64,000 nucleotides of DNA from JALYJG01 sp033763555 (lineage in GTDB: Bacteria > Pseudomonadota > Alphaproteobacteria > UBA9219). The first letter of the stretch is position 1; each line of letters starts with the position of its first letter. The notes below the pieces were generated by a model that was not told where the DNA came from, did no database searches, and worked only from the letters and a program-made list of their open reading frames with translations. Location: contig JANRKK010000021.1 of assembly GCA_033763555.1 (NCBI GenBank), forward strand, positions 8,227-72,226, in the 5' to 3' direction. Shown in pieces: positions 26,035-34,659 of this stretch. Both the position numbers and the translations under genes were made by a program.

Positions 26035-26661
26035 TTAAACGGTGACGGGATGCTGCACAAGCTGCAGCATCGGTACATCATGCGGCAGGTTGCCGTAGCC
26101 CCAACTGTCGGCGAAGGGGCCGTGCGCGGCGATATAGGCGGCGACCAAATCGGCCTTGCGCTGGCGCACGCAATTGCCAGACGACATCACTCCGGTAATT
26201 TTGCCGCTGCTGTTGCGTTCAAGAACTGTGCAGATCAATCCGTGATACGGCACACCCTGCAAAAGATCTTTCAGGTAAATATCCAGGCCGCCCGAGGCGA
26301 TAACAATGTGATGGCCGCGCGCGTAATGTTCCATCAGCCGCTGCCGGACATCCTCTTTCCATCTTTGCCGTCGCCGCAACCGTTCGATGGCGGGAGCCAA
26401 CTCATCCAGACTCCGTCCAGCCAGCAGGTGGCGCAGCAGGTAGGATTTGATGAATGTGCGTTTGTCTCTCAGCTCGCGATCATAGCTGTTGACAGCCCAG
26501 CGTCCGGCATAGGCTAGCAGGGATTCCAGAAATGTCCGGATGGTTCGGCGCCAGCCCACCACATAAGCCAGAAAACTCCAGAAGCTGTCATGCTTGACCA
26601 GCGTATGGTCAAAATCGAAGACGGCAATAACCGGGCCTGTCTCAGAGGACGGAGGTTGCAT
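26035..26661 (-). CDS. HAD-superfamily subfamily IB phosphatase-like protein
   Basis: A 208-residue HAD hydrolase. Motif I is AVFDFDHTLVKHDSFW with DxD; motif II is IVIASGGLD; the motif IV region is WGYGNLPHDVPML. The family includes phosphoserine and phosphoglycolate-type phosphatases; the substrate is not clear. The protein ends right after HPVTV, where relatives usually continue about 15 residues, so the C-terminus may be shortened. The start overlaps the hemY-like gene by 20 bases. Confidence 0.82.
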   Translation of the reverse strand: MQPPSSETGPVIAVFDFDHTLVKHDSFWSFLAYVVGWRRTIRTFLESLLAYAGRWAVNSYDRELRDKRTFIKSYLLRHLLAGRSLDELAPAIERLRRRQRWKEDVRQRLMEHYARGHHIVIASGGLDIYLKDLLQGVPYHGLICTVLERNSSGKITGVMSSGNCVRQRKADLVAAYIAAHGPFADSWGYGNLPHDVPMLQLVQHPVTV

Positions 26662-27988
26662 CGCTGAACTCCAGTTCCTGCAGGGCTGTGCCTTGAACAC
26701 GGCTGACGCCGGGGCTGCGCCATTCCAGCGTATTGAACTGCCCGCAATGGGCGCAGAGCGCCTGCCAGGTGGCATGCGAGCCGCCGCAGGAGCAGCACAG
26801 CCAGGCTGGATCGGCAGGCGCATCCACGGCGCGGGTCAGCCATTGCAGCGCTGCCTGCTCATCGGCGCTTTCGCGCCGTTCCAGCCGCGCCAGCAGGCGA
26901 TAGGCCGATTGCGTCGCCCCGCCATGGCTGATGAGGGCGATCAAATGTCGTCGCGCTTCGCCCCAGATATCGGCGGCTAGTGCCGCTTCGGCCATGGCAA
27001 GGCGGCTGGCCGGAGCTTCTTCGCTGCCACGGCAAAGCTTTTCGATTTGCTTGCAGACTTCGATCGGGTCTTGTGCGCCTTCGCGCCATATAGCCGCCAA
27101 CTGCGGATGTGGCGCGCGTTCCCAGTTTTTTTCAATCGTGCGCTGGGCCGCGCGGCGATGGCCGGAAGTTGCCTGCTGCTGCGCCAGATTGATCACGGCG
27201 GGCAGCCAGCCGGGCATTTGCTTTACGGCCTGCTCGGCGGCCTGCAGTGCCTTATCAGTTCGCCCCTGCCGCGCATCATCCTGTGATGCCGCAACCAGAA
27301 GTGCCGCGCGCTGCGCCTTGGCTTTGGCGGGTTCCAGCAATTGCGCGGAAGCGACCTGCGACAGGGCAAGATTGGCTTCGCCCCAGTTTTGCTGCCGCGC
27401 CAGCAATTCAAAACGCACCAGATTCAACCAGGGCGTTTCCGGTTTCAGGCGGTTGAGTTTTTCGATCAGCCGTTCCATTTCTTCCCAGTTGCCCGCACGA
27501 CGCGCTTCCATAATCAACCCGCGATAGCCCAGCACCGCGCTTGCGGGCTCCCCGGCCAGCGCACGGAAGATTTCCTGCGCCGCGCGGTGATCGCCCGCCA
27601 GCTGCGCGGCCTGTGCCTGCAGCAATTGCGTCGTGGTTGTGGGGCCCAGCAGGCGGCGCGCATAAACGGCCTGCCGCCCAGCCTCGGCGGCATCGCCACC
27701 TGCGACGGCGACCAGCCCTTCGGCGAGATGATCTTGCCCCTGCCGCCATTTTTTCAGCTTACGGTGCAGCCTCCAGCGTTCCGGTCCGTTGCGCAGCAAA
27801 TTCCAAAGACGGAACAGAAGATAAAAAACAAAACCGATGGCGACGGCACTGAAACCAAGGAAAGAGGCCGAGGTCTCGATGATATAGCCGTTCCATACCA
27901 TTCGCGCCGGACCGTCGCGCGCAACGACCCAAACGGCCAGCCCGGTCAGAAGGGCGAGCTTGAGCGTGAAGAAAAAAAGCCGCCTCAC
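26642..27988 (-). CDS. hemY: HemY-like TPR protein of the heme operon
   Basis: Inner-membrane TPR protein linked to heme synthesis operons. Two N-terminal membrane helices (about residues 5-22 and 42-62) precede a HemY_N-type region and several TPR-like helical repeats to about residue 390. The C-terminus holds a zinc-ribbon-like CCSCGG...CAHCG pair, seen in alphaproteobacterial members. This is not the protoporphyrinogen oxidase also called HemY. The start overlaps the mitofilin-like gene by four bases. Confidence 0.85.
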   Translation of the reverse strand: MRRLFFFTLKLALLTGLAVWVVARDGPARMVWNGYIIETSASFLGFSAVAIGFVFYLLFRLWNLLRNGPERWRLHRKLKKWRQGQDHLAEGLVAVAGGDAAEAGRQAVYARRLLGPTTTTQLLQAQAAQLAGDHRAAQEIFRALAGEPASAVLGYRGLIMEARRAGNWEEMERLIEKLNRLKPETPWLNLVRFELLARQQNWGEANLALSQVASAQLLEPAKAKAQRAALLVAASQDDARQGRTDKALQAAEQAVKQMPGWLPAVINLAQQQATSGHRRAAQRTIEKNWERAPHPQLAAIWREGAQDPIEVCKQIEKLCRGSEEAPASRLAMAEAALAADIWGEARRHLIALISHGGATQSAYRLLARLERRESADEQAALQWLTRAVDAPADPAWLCCSCGGSHATWQALCAHCGQFNTLEWRSPGVSRVQGTALQELEFSDATSVL

Positions 27989-28908
27989 GGCTCGCCTTGT
28001 GCGTTGGACTTCGCCGTGGTGGCGAGCCCGGCAAATTCATGTGCCAGCGCCTGCAGAACGGCATTTACCTGCTGCCGCGCTTCGGCCTGCGCACGCCAGT
28101 CTTTCAAAACTTCCTGCGCTTCAGTGGGCAAAGACTTGGTTGATTCAAGTGCCGCAGCAACATCGCCCTTTGCCAGGGCCGTCTCTGCCGCCGTCAGCGC
28201 ATCGTTCGTGCTGCCGCCATGCACAGGCCGAATAGAGATCAGGCCACGCAGCACTGCCAGAAAACGTTCCCACCAATTCTGCGCCGTCGCTTTGCCGATG
28301 GCTTGTAGCACCGCAGGTTCAAGGTTGATGAATGTTTCACGCAGGGCATCCGGCATAGGCGCGCCTTGCGCAGCATGGGGTTCAATAAGGTTCAACTTTT
28401 CCTGCAGGGCAGGATAGGTTTTGCTGGCCTGGCGCAGCGTACTCAGCTCAGCGGTAAAGTTGCGGCCTGTCTGTGCCGTATCGCGCAATTGCAGGAAGGC
28501 AATGGCCGAAGCCATGGAAGCCAGCGTCGCCTGTTGCGTTTGTGCGTTGGCGCCTGTCTGCCTCATCTCGGTTTGCAGGCCGCTGACCAGCGCGGAAAGG
28601 GCGGTCAGGTCGGACTGCAAGCGCGTGACGGCTTCGGCGGATTGCTGGGCGGTTTCAGAATGGCCATCTGTCTTCGCAGCTTCGACGCGCTGGCTCAGAT
28701 CGCCGAGTTTGGTATCAAGCGCTTGCAGGCGTTGGTCGATCTCCGCCCATTTTTCCTGTGCCGCACCCGGCGCATCGCCGCGCATTTTCAGAATGTAGGG
28801 GTAGGCGAACCAGACTGCCGCACCCAGAAGCGCAAGTAAGGCGATCAGGCTCAGCCAGCAGGCCAGCTTCTTTTTCCGGCAGGATGGTGGGGCGTTCGTG
28901 TTATTCAT
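27985..28908 (-). CDS. Mitofilin-family inner-membrane protein
   Basis: A 307-residue protein with one membrane helix (about residues 15-35) and a long coiled-coil region (WAEIDQRLQALDTKLGDLSQ and on). The C-terminal mitofilin-like region has WWERFLAVLRGLISIRPV, ALTAAETALAKGDVAAAL and WRAQAEARQQVN. Alphaproteobacterial members lie between hemD and hemY and are the ancestors of mitochondrial Mic60; they shape intracytoplasmic membranes in some species. ATG at 28908 overlaps the hemD stop by one base (TAATG). Confidence 0.85.
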   Translation of the reverse strand: MNNTNAPPSCRKKKLACWLSLIALLALLGAAVWFAYPYILKMRGDAPGAAQEKWAEIDQRLQALDTKLGDLSQRVEAAKTDGHSETAQQSAEAVTRLQSDLTALSALVSGLQTEMRQTGANAQTQQATLASMASAIAFLQLRDTAQTGRNFTAELSTLRQASKTYPALQEKLNLIEPHAAQGAPMPDALRETFINLEPAVLQAIGKATAQNWWERFLAVLRGLISIRPVHGGSTNDALTAAETALAKGDVAAALESTKSLPTEAQEVLKDWRAQAEARQQVNAVLQALAHEFAGLATTAKSNAQGEP

Positions 28909-29645
28909 TAGGAACCTCCGGAAACAGGGTGAAGCTGTCTCAGGCATGCGATAACGGATTCTTCGCTGGGTTCCGGCGCGGCGGCCAGGCTGCGCCAGCG
29001 AAGCACCCGCAGCGCTTCGGCTACGGACTCGCTCAGTCCTATCGCGGTCAGGCTTTCGCAGCAAGCCTCCAATCCGCGTTGTTTCAGAAGGGCCACAAGC
29101 GTCTCCGCCGTCCGCACGGAAAAGACCAGTACGGCGTCAATTTTACGCTGTGCCAGCAGGCTGGTTGTGCCGCCCGAAAGCTGCCCGGCGGCTAGCGCGA
29201 CATAAAGCGGCCAGATGGCGACCTGATAGCCCAGCCGCTGCAGTTCGTCCTGTCCGCCACTGTCAATGTCCTGAGCGGCAATATGCAGAATTGGTGAGGT
29301 TTTTTCCGCAAGGCTTTCTCCGATCAATTGGGCGAGCGCCGTACCGTCACTGTCAGAATGTCGCACATCTCTAAAACCAAAATCGCGCGCCTTATCCGCC
29401 GTGCGCGGCCCGACACAGAAACAGGGCAGGGGCAGAAGATTTTCGATGGAGTCCTTATCCAGAACCTCAAACACATTGCCGCTGGTGATCATCACGGCTT
29501 GAGGATTTTCAGCATCCGGCATCGGCAGGGCGGACGGCACGATAGTGAGCAACGGTTCAATCACGCCATCATAGCCAGCCCGACCCAGCTCCTGCGCCAG
29601 TTTTTCCGAGGCGGCCTGCGGGCGGGTAATTAGAATATTGACCAT
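28908..29645 (-). CDS. hemD: Uroporphyrinogen-III synthase
   Basis: Closes hydroxymethylbilane to uroporphyrinogen III in tetrapyrrole synthesis. The 245 residues show the bilobal HemD pattern: NILITRPQAASEKLAQEL, MITSGNVFEVL, CVGPRTADKARDFGF, and VLVFSVRTAETLVALL near the hinge. Sequence conservation is low in this family; operon context with hemC and the mitofilin gene supports it. It is separated from hemC by an extra gene. Confidence 0.9.
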   Translation of the reverse strand: MVNILITRPQAASEKLAQELGRAGYDGVIEPLLTIVPSALPMPDAENPQAVMITSGNVFEVLDKDSIENLLPLPCFCVGPRTADKARDFGFRDVRHSDSDGTALAQLIGESLAEKTSPILHIAAQDIDSGGQDELQRLGYQVAIWPLYVALAAGQLSGGTTSLLAQRKIDAVLVFSVRTAETLVALLKQRGLEACCESLTAIGLSESVAEALRVLRWRSLAAAPEPSEESVIACLRQLHPVSGGS

Positions 29646-29647
29646 CG

Positions 29648-30430
29648 CTAAGGCGCTACCGAAGCGAGGAGTTTATCGATGACCGGGTCATGCAATCTTG
29701 CAAAAGAATCCGAACAATATTGACGGCACTGCTGAAAATTTTCCTTGTTTATGGAAACAGGAATCGAGGCAGGAATGAGCGCTTTTATCGCTGGGTAATG
29801 GTCAACGAAGTCTTGTAGTCGACCGTTCTTATGGAGTGATGTGGTGTAAGAGCCAAACCACAAATCGATTATCCGCCCGTCATCAAAGTTAAGAATATAC
29901 GAAGGTACATAGGTTGATCTGCTATACCTTCCGCCCCAATGAATGGGCATGCATTTTAGCTCCACGGACTTGATATTCTTCCAATCGTGAATTCGTTTTA
30001 CGCCCCTCGAATAATCGGTAATTCCCTGTGGAGTTACATAAAATCTGCCCCAGACCATAACTGTTGAACCTCCTATCAGGATCAATAGAAGAATTGCCAG
30101 TAGGGCTGAGTGTTTTTTTAAGGACTTATAGCGGTAGCCTTTTATTTTCAAAATTGAAAAGGATAGAACTACGCCAAACAGTAATAAAAAATATGCGCTG
30201 GCCCGAACGGCAACATAGAGAAAGGGGTCAGTCAAAGAACCATATAGAATGGCTTCGGGCGTGAAGGCGTGGAGAATAAGGGCGAGTAAGTCGGAATAAA
30301 AAAAACTTAAATATGCTGCACCGTAAATTAATGCACAAATGACAACCAGCATGCCTGCATATAGCCACCAGCTTCTATTATTATTGTTTTTTTGCTTTTT
30401 TCTGGACGGCGCAGCCATTGATTTCTCCAC
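29648..30430 (-). CDS. hypothetical membrane protein inserted between hemC and hemD, 260 aa
   Basis: An N-terminal basic segment (SRKKQKNNNNRS) is followed by three hydrophobic segments (about residues 22-45, 70-90, 107-127) and a soluble C-terminal half with Cys and Trp residues (SVELKCMPIHWGG, DGRIIDLWFG). It is clearly more AT-rich than its neighbours. It ends two bases before hemD and starts 45 bases after hemC, so it is probably in the heme transcript. No family recognised; the topology resembles bacterial PH-like or YdbS-type membrane proteins, which I cannot confirm. Confidence 0.65.
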   Translation of the reverse strand: MEKSMAAPSRKKQKNNNNRSWWLYAGMLVVICALIYGAAYLSFFYSDLLALILHAFTPEAILYGSLTDPFLYVAVRASAYFLLLFGVVLSFSILKIKGYRYKSLKKHSALLAILLLILIGGSTVMVWGRFYVTPQGITDYSRGVKRIHDWKNIKSVELKCMPIHWGGRYSRSTYVPSYILNFDDGRIIDLWFGSYTTSLHKNGRLQDFVDHYPAIKALIPASIPVSINKENFQQCRQYCSDSFARLHDPVIDKLLASVAP

Positions 30431-30475
30431 GTCTCAAAAGTAGCAGCTCCTATTTTTCGTCACAAGGCAAGAGAC

Positions 30476-31411
30476 TTACGCCGTGAAAAAGTCCTGCGGC
30501 AGATTTGCTTTTACTTTTTTACCCAGCGACGCACCGAGCGTTTCCGGATCACGGGCAGGACCGGTTTCGTTCATGCGGAGTAGTTCGGAGCCGTCGGGCC
30601 GCGCCGCCAGGCCTTCCAGTGTAATGGCGTCCCCCTGCAACCGTGCCAGCGCGCCAATGGGTGTTTGACAGGAAGCATCAAGCATCTCGAGAAAAGCGCG
30701 CTCGGCCCGGACGCAGGTGGAGGTTGGCGCGTGATTGAGGGCTTGCAAAAGCGTGCGCAGCGCGTCGTCTTTTTCGCGGATTTCAATACCCAAAGCGCCC
30801 TGCGCGCCCGAGGGTAGGATGACATCGGTTTCGATAATCGAGGTGATACGGTCGGCTACGCCAAGCCGCACAAGACCCGCGACCGCCAGCAGGGTTGCAT
30901 CTGCGGCACCTTCATCCAGTTTACGCAGGCGCGTATCGACATTGCCGCGTAAGGGTACAACGCGCAGATCGGGCCGCCGCGCCAGAATTTGTGCCTGCCG
31001 CCGCACGCTGGAAGTGCCGACAGTTGAATTGGGGGGCAGATCGTCCAGCGTTCTGGATTTTTTGCTGATGAAGGCTTCGCGCGGATCGGCACGTTCCAGT
31101 ATGGCGGCGATCACCAACCCGTCGGGCAGGCGGCTGGCGACGTCTTTCATAGAATGCACGGCGATGTCGATCGCGCCGCTTTTCAAGGAATCCTCGATTT
31201 CTTTGGTGAACATGCCTTTGTTGCCGCCGCTGTCGATGAAAGAGCGGTCTTTCTGCCCCGGCTGCCAGTCGCCATGCGTACGGATGGGTACGACCTCAAT
31301 AGCAACCTCTGCGTGCAGCGCAGAAATTTTTTGACGCACTTCCTCAGCCTGCCGAAGAGCCAAAGGACTGCCGCGCGTACCCAGGCGGAGGGTGCGGTGA
31401 GATTTTTTCAT
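30476..31411 (-). CDS. hemC: Hydroxymethylbilane synthase (porphobilinogen deaminase)
   Basis: Assembles four porphobilinogens into hydroxymethylbilane. The 311 residues include LRLGTRGSPLALRQAEEV, the DVAVHSMKDV-type block (AIDIAVHSMKDVASRLPDG), RRQAQILARRPDL, VPLRGNVDTRLRKL, and the cofactor Cys in LEMLDASCQTPIGA. The length is normal. It is the first gene of the reverse-strand heme run hemC - membrane protein - hemD - mitofilin - hemY - HAD. Confidence 0.96.
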   Translation of the reverse strand: MKKSHRTLRLGTRGSPLALRQAEEVRQKISALHAEVAIEVVPIRTHGDWQPGQKDRSFIDSGGNKGMFTKEIEDSLKSGAIDIAVHSMKDVASRLPDGLVIAAILERADPREAFISKKSRTLDDLPPNSTVGTSSVRRQAQILARRPDLRVVPLRGNVDTRLRKLDEGAADATLLAVAGLVRLGVADRITSIIETDVILPSGAQGALGIEIREKDDALRTLLQALNHAPTSTCVRAERAFLEMLDASCQTPIGALARLQGDAITLEGLAARPDGSELLRMNETGPARDPETLGASLGKKVKANLPQDFFTA

Positions 31412-31642
31412 TCAAAACTACCCAAAACGGGGGAAGAAAATACCGACAAGAAGCAAGATTTTACGCTTCTGCTTTAACAGATTTTTTACCATAGAATCAA
31501 TGAATTAGTTTCAAGATTCGCATGTATAGTTTTTTGCATAGCAGTTGAGAAAAATTTTAAGAAGCCGTGCTTTAAGGCTTCGGCGCCTGCCTGAAACGGC
31601 AGCACCAAAATTCAGAAGATTGAGAGTTTCGTGATGAAGAAA

Positions 31643-31876
31643 TTAGACCCTCAAATTCACCGAGCCGCCGCGCTTATCGCCGCTGCTCCCTTTGCCGCCC
31701 TTGGCCCTGTCGCTGTTGCTGCGTGTCTGGTTGCCCCGCTCGGATTTGGGCGAGGGGTCGACGGCACGCTGGGTTACGGGGACGCTGGCCTGGGCCTGGA
31801 CATGAGGGACCGTCTTTGCCGCTTCAGTTGGCAAAGTGTTGGGTGCCACGGGCGCTGGCAGGGGCGGAACTTGCAT
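31643..31876 (-). CDS. small Pro/Ser-rich protein, 77 aa
   Basis: Start MQVPPLPAPVAP with a good GAGGG ribosome site eight bases before the ATG; the C-terminal half is polar and low-complexity (KSERGNQTRSNSDR, GGKGSSGDKRGGS). Small proteins with this type of proline start occur in other alphaproteobacteria. It is divergent from the DUF2336 gene. The competing forward-strand frame is judged a shadow. No function can be given. Confidence 0.45.
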   Translation of the reverse strand: MQVPPLPAPVAPNTLPTEAAKTVPHVQAQASVPVTQRAVDPSPKSERGNQTRSNSDRAKGGKGSSGDKRGGSVNLRV

Positions 31877-31989
31877 GATCACCCTCGGGCGGTGGTTTCC
31901 CGTATTCGCCGCCAATTATCGGCCCAATTATTGCCCTGGCAACATGAAAATTCCATTAATCATTTTGTAATAGGCAGTGTTTTAGATAA

Positions 31990-33165
31990 ATGCCGGATAT
32001 TGTTGGACAAATGCAGAACGATGACCCCCCTTCGGGTTCGAGTCGCCCCATGACCGTACGTCTCCAGCATCAGCTGCCGGCGATGTTTGCGCTGGCCCAT
32101 GAACGCACCGAGGGTGCGCGCGTCCGGCTGGCGGGAATGTTGGCCGATGTGTTTCTGGCCGAAGAAAAATCTCTGTCGCTGCGCGAAGAGGAGTTGGTCA
32201 ATGAATTGATCGACCAGCTGCTGCAGAACGACACGCCTGCCATCCGCGCCCAGCTGGTGCATAAATTCGCCGATACGGTGCGCATGCCGCGCAAGATGGC
32301 GATGACGCTAGCCTGCGACACGATTGAAGTCGCCGAACGCATTCTGATGACCAGCCAGACTCTGGCGGACGAAGATCTCATCACCGTTGTCGAGACGCAG
32401 GGCAGCAACCATGCCCGCGCTGTTGCCCAGCGCGCCAGCATCAGCGAGGCCGTGGCCGATGCGCTGGTGATCACGGGCGATCTGGGCGTCATGAAGCTGG
32501 TGGCTGAAAACCTCGGCGCGCATCTGAGCGTGCAGGCGGTTGATATTGTTGCCAACGCTGCGCGTTTTGCTGCTGAACTGCGTGAACCGATCATGAAGCG
32601 TCCGGAAATGACGCCGGAGTCCGCCGCCCGTCTTTACTGGTGGGTGTCGCAGGATCTGCGCCGTTACGCGCTGAAGCGCTTTGGCATCGCCGCCGGGCAG
32701 GTGGATGAGGCGCTGGCCAAGACCATCGATGAATTTCTGAGCTACCACTCCATGGAACGCAACAATGACAGCGTGATGGAACAGGTGGCCGATTGGCTGA
32801 ATGAACGGCAGGCGGTGTCGTCGCGCATTCTGCCGCAGGTGTTGCGCCTGCAGCATTTCCGCCTGTTCAATATTCTTATCAGCCGCCTTGCGGGTCTGAC
32901 CCTGTCGCTGGTCGATACGATTGTCGCTGAAACAGGCGGCCGCGGCCTGGCCGTGGTATGCCGCGCCATCGGTGTGGACAAACCCAGCTTTGTTTCGATT
33001 TTCCTGCTGTCCCGCGCGTCGCGCCCGGGCGAGCAAATCGTCCATCCGCGTGAATTGAGTGAGGCGCTGGCTTCTTTTGATCGCCTGACAGTGCCGCTGG
33101 CGCAGGATCTGCTGCGCACCTGGAAATATGACCCGTCCTACTTTGCCAAGCGCGGGGATGCGTAA
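31990..33165 (+). CDS. DUF2336 domain protein
   Basis: A 391-residue all-helical protein. Residues of the DUF2336 family are visible, such as RVRLAGMLADVFL, LIDQLLQNDTPAIRAQLVHKF and TVVETQGSNHARAVAQRASISEAVADALV. The family is common in alphaproteobacteria and some members are linked to flagella or chemotaxis; no enzyme motif is present. The start may instead be the ATG at 32050. Its end overlaps the convergent 33138 gene by 28 bases. Confidence 0.85.
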   Translation: MPDIVGQMQNDDPPSGSSRPMTVRLQHQLPAMFALAHERTEGARVRLAGMLADVFLAEEKSLSLREEELVNELIDQLLQNDTPAIRAQLVHKFADTVRMPRKMAMTLACDTIEVAERILMTSQTLADEDLITVVETQGSNHARAVAQRASISEAVADALVITGDLGVMKLVAENLGAHLSVQAVDIVANAARFAAELREPIMKRPEMTPESAARLYWWVSQDLRRYALKRFGIAAGQVDEALAKTIDEFLSYHSMERNNDSVMEQVADWLNERQAVSSRILPQVLRLQHFRLFNILISRLAGLTLSLVDTIVAETGGRGLAVVCRAIGVDKPSFVSIFLLSRASRPGEQIVHPRELSEALASFDRLTVPLAQDLLRTWKYDPSYFAKRGDA

Positions 33166-33596
33166 GTATTTTTTCCTGTCCTTTGGGGCCTTTTAACTTT
33201 TCTTCCTTCAAAGAAAAGTGTGCGGGAGCCTGCAAAACGCTCCAGCGAATAATAGCTTCCGTCCTTTTTCTGGTAAACGACAAGGGCTGCGACAGGTGTC
33301 GATGCGCCTTGCTCGCCTGAAAAATTGATGCCCGCTACACCACTCCGCTCGGCAAGGAATCTTCCGGCCGGGGTTTTTTTCCGGGTGGCCAGCCACAAAA
33401 CCCATCCGCGCTTGCCCCAATCCGTAATCCAGTAGCGTGTGAAAGGATGCTTGCGGGGGGATGTGAGGGTATAGCTGGCCCATTGCAGCGTCCGGCCTTC
33501 AAAATTTTCCAGCCGATAGCAATCGATACCAACGACGGACCCCGTAATAACTTTGCCCCCGATCTTAACTGACAGCTCCTTACCCAGCTTGATCAT
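33138..33596 (-). CDS. hypothetical protein, DUF4178-like, 152 aa
   Basis: A beta-rich small protein: VKIGGKVITGSVVGID, RLENFEGRTLQWASYTL, RYWITDWGKRGWVLWLAT. The pattern of a short barrel with W-x-x-Y-x-L and a tryptophan-rich strand resembles DUF4178, but this is tentative. The start overlaps the upstream gene by 17 bases, so it is the last gene of a three-gene reverse-strand operon with a regulator at its head. Confidence 0.55.
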   Translation of the reverse strand: MIKLGKELSVKIGGKVITGSVVGIDCYRLENFEGRTLQWASYTLTSPRKHPFTRYWITDWGKRGWVLWLATRKKTPAGRFLAERSGVAGINFSGEQGASTPVAALVVYQKKDGSYYSLERFAGSRTLFFEGRKVKRPQRTGKNTYASPRLAK

Positions 33597-34659
33597 AGAA
33601 ACTCTTCTTCGTCACGGAGGAGAAAGAGGGCACGATGGCATCTTCGCTAAGGGTTATATCGATGGAGCATAATTCAAGGCTGAGCGCTGGGCAGAATTTG
33701 TTTTTGAAAAAGTCGAGGGATTCTGTTTCAGACCCGCCCAGATTCAAAAATTCAACGCCTGAAGCATGCAGGGCCGATGCCGTTTCAACCAGGGCCAATT
33801 CCGCCAAACGGGGGAATTGAGGATTGCTGATATTGGCATGCAGGTTTGCCGTGGGTTTGGCACCTTTGGAAACATCCCACAGGGAGACAGCCTCGATCTG
33901 GCCGTCAATCAGAAACACCATGCCTTCCGCCATGGCGCTTTGACCGCGCAACATGGAGAAAAGGCTTTCGTGAAAATCATAGCGGTCGAAATAGCTTTCA
34001 CGGGAAACGGATGTGCGTGCAGCCCATTGATGGATAAGGCGGCTGAGGCCGTTTTTATGTAAATCGGCCTGCAAGGGTGCGCGGACGGCTTGGTAGCGCC
34101 GTGCGCGCGCCAGCCCGTTGCGCACATCGCCCAGCTTTCGTCCCAGAAGCGTCACCAGATTCTCTGTCGCCAGAATACGGGCGGGATAGCGCCAGTCCAT
34201 CACATCTTCCGAAAGGATACGATGCGTCAAAGACCTGCCTGTAACAGCCTTCAGGCCATTGGTGATTTTATCAAGCGATGCATCCGTCGGTACGCGCGCC
34301 AGACGCAGGCCCAGAGGTGGCGTTGGCAGCATGCGCAGCAGGCTGGCAAGGGCTTTGAGAGACGCGGCATCGCTCGCGGGAAATACCAGGACATGGCCTT
34401 CGCGGTTCGGATGCCAGCAAAACAAAATGCTTTTCCCGAAGGCAGAATAGGCCCACAGCCCGTTGCGACCTGTATATAAAAAATACAAGGGTGACGTCAG
34501 GTAGCTGTCGGCATTGGATTGCAGGCAGCTTTGCAGGAAAGCGTGATTGGCGGGCTCAATTCTTTTGACGTTGGGCAATTGCTCAACGCGTTGTTCCCAC
34601 GCCTCCAGAAGATTGCCGGAAGAGGGGATGCGGCGGTTGGGGCGGGACAGGGCGTTCAT
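33580..34659 (-). CDS. DUF2156/GNAT-fold protein (phosphatidylglycerol lysyltransferase-like)
   Basis: A 359-residue soluble protein. The C-terminal part has features of the DUF2156 tandem-GNAT fold: GMVFLIDGQIEAVSLWD, ALVETASALHASGVEFLNLGGSE, and SLDFFKNKF (the glycine-rich and F-K positions). Related proteins transfer amino acids or acyl groups from charged carriers to lipids or peptides. No membrane domain is present, unlike MprF. Start ATG at 34659 overlaps the regulator stop by four bases (ATGA). Substrate unknown. Confidence 0.6.
   Translation of the reverse strand: MNALSRPNRRIPSSGNLLEAWEQRVEQLPNVKRIEPANHAFLQSCLQSNADSYLTSPLYFLYTGRNGLWAYSAFGKSILFCWHPNREGHVLVFPASDAASLKALASLLRMLPTPPLGLRLARVPTDASLDKITNGLKAVTGRSLTHRILSEDVMDWRYPARILATENLVTLLGRKLGDVRNGLARARRYQAVRAPLQADLHKNGLSRLIHQWAARTSVSRESYFDRYDFHESLFSMLRGQSAMAEGMVFLIDGQIEAVSLWDVSKGAKPTANLHANISNPQFPRLAELALVETASALHASGVEFLNLGGSETESLDFFKNKFCPALSLELCSIDITLSEDAIVPSFSSVTKKSFYDQAG

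Noticed and set aside
31412..31642. Hairpin-like GC stretch between hemC and the small gene as a regulatory RNA
   Set aside because: Short repeats (GGCTTCGGCGCC, CTGCCTGAAACGGCAG) are present but no known riboswitch pattern can be assigned.
31631..32053. Forward-strand frame of 140 codons
   Set aside because: It is antisense to the small Pro-rich gene, which has a better ribosome site, and runs into the DUF2336 start. Its protein shows no family features.
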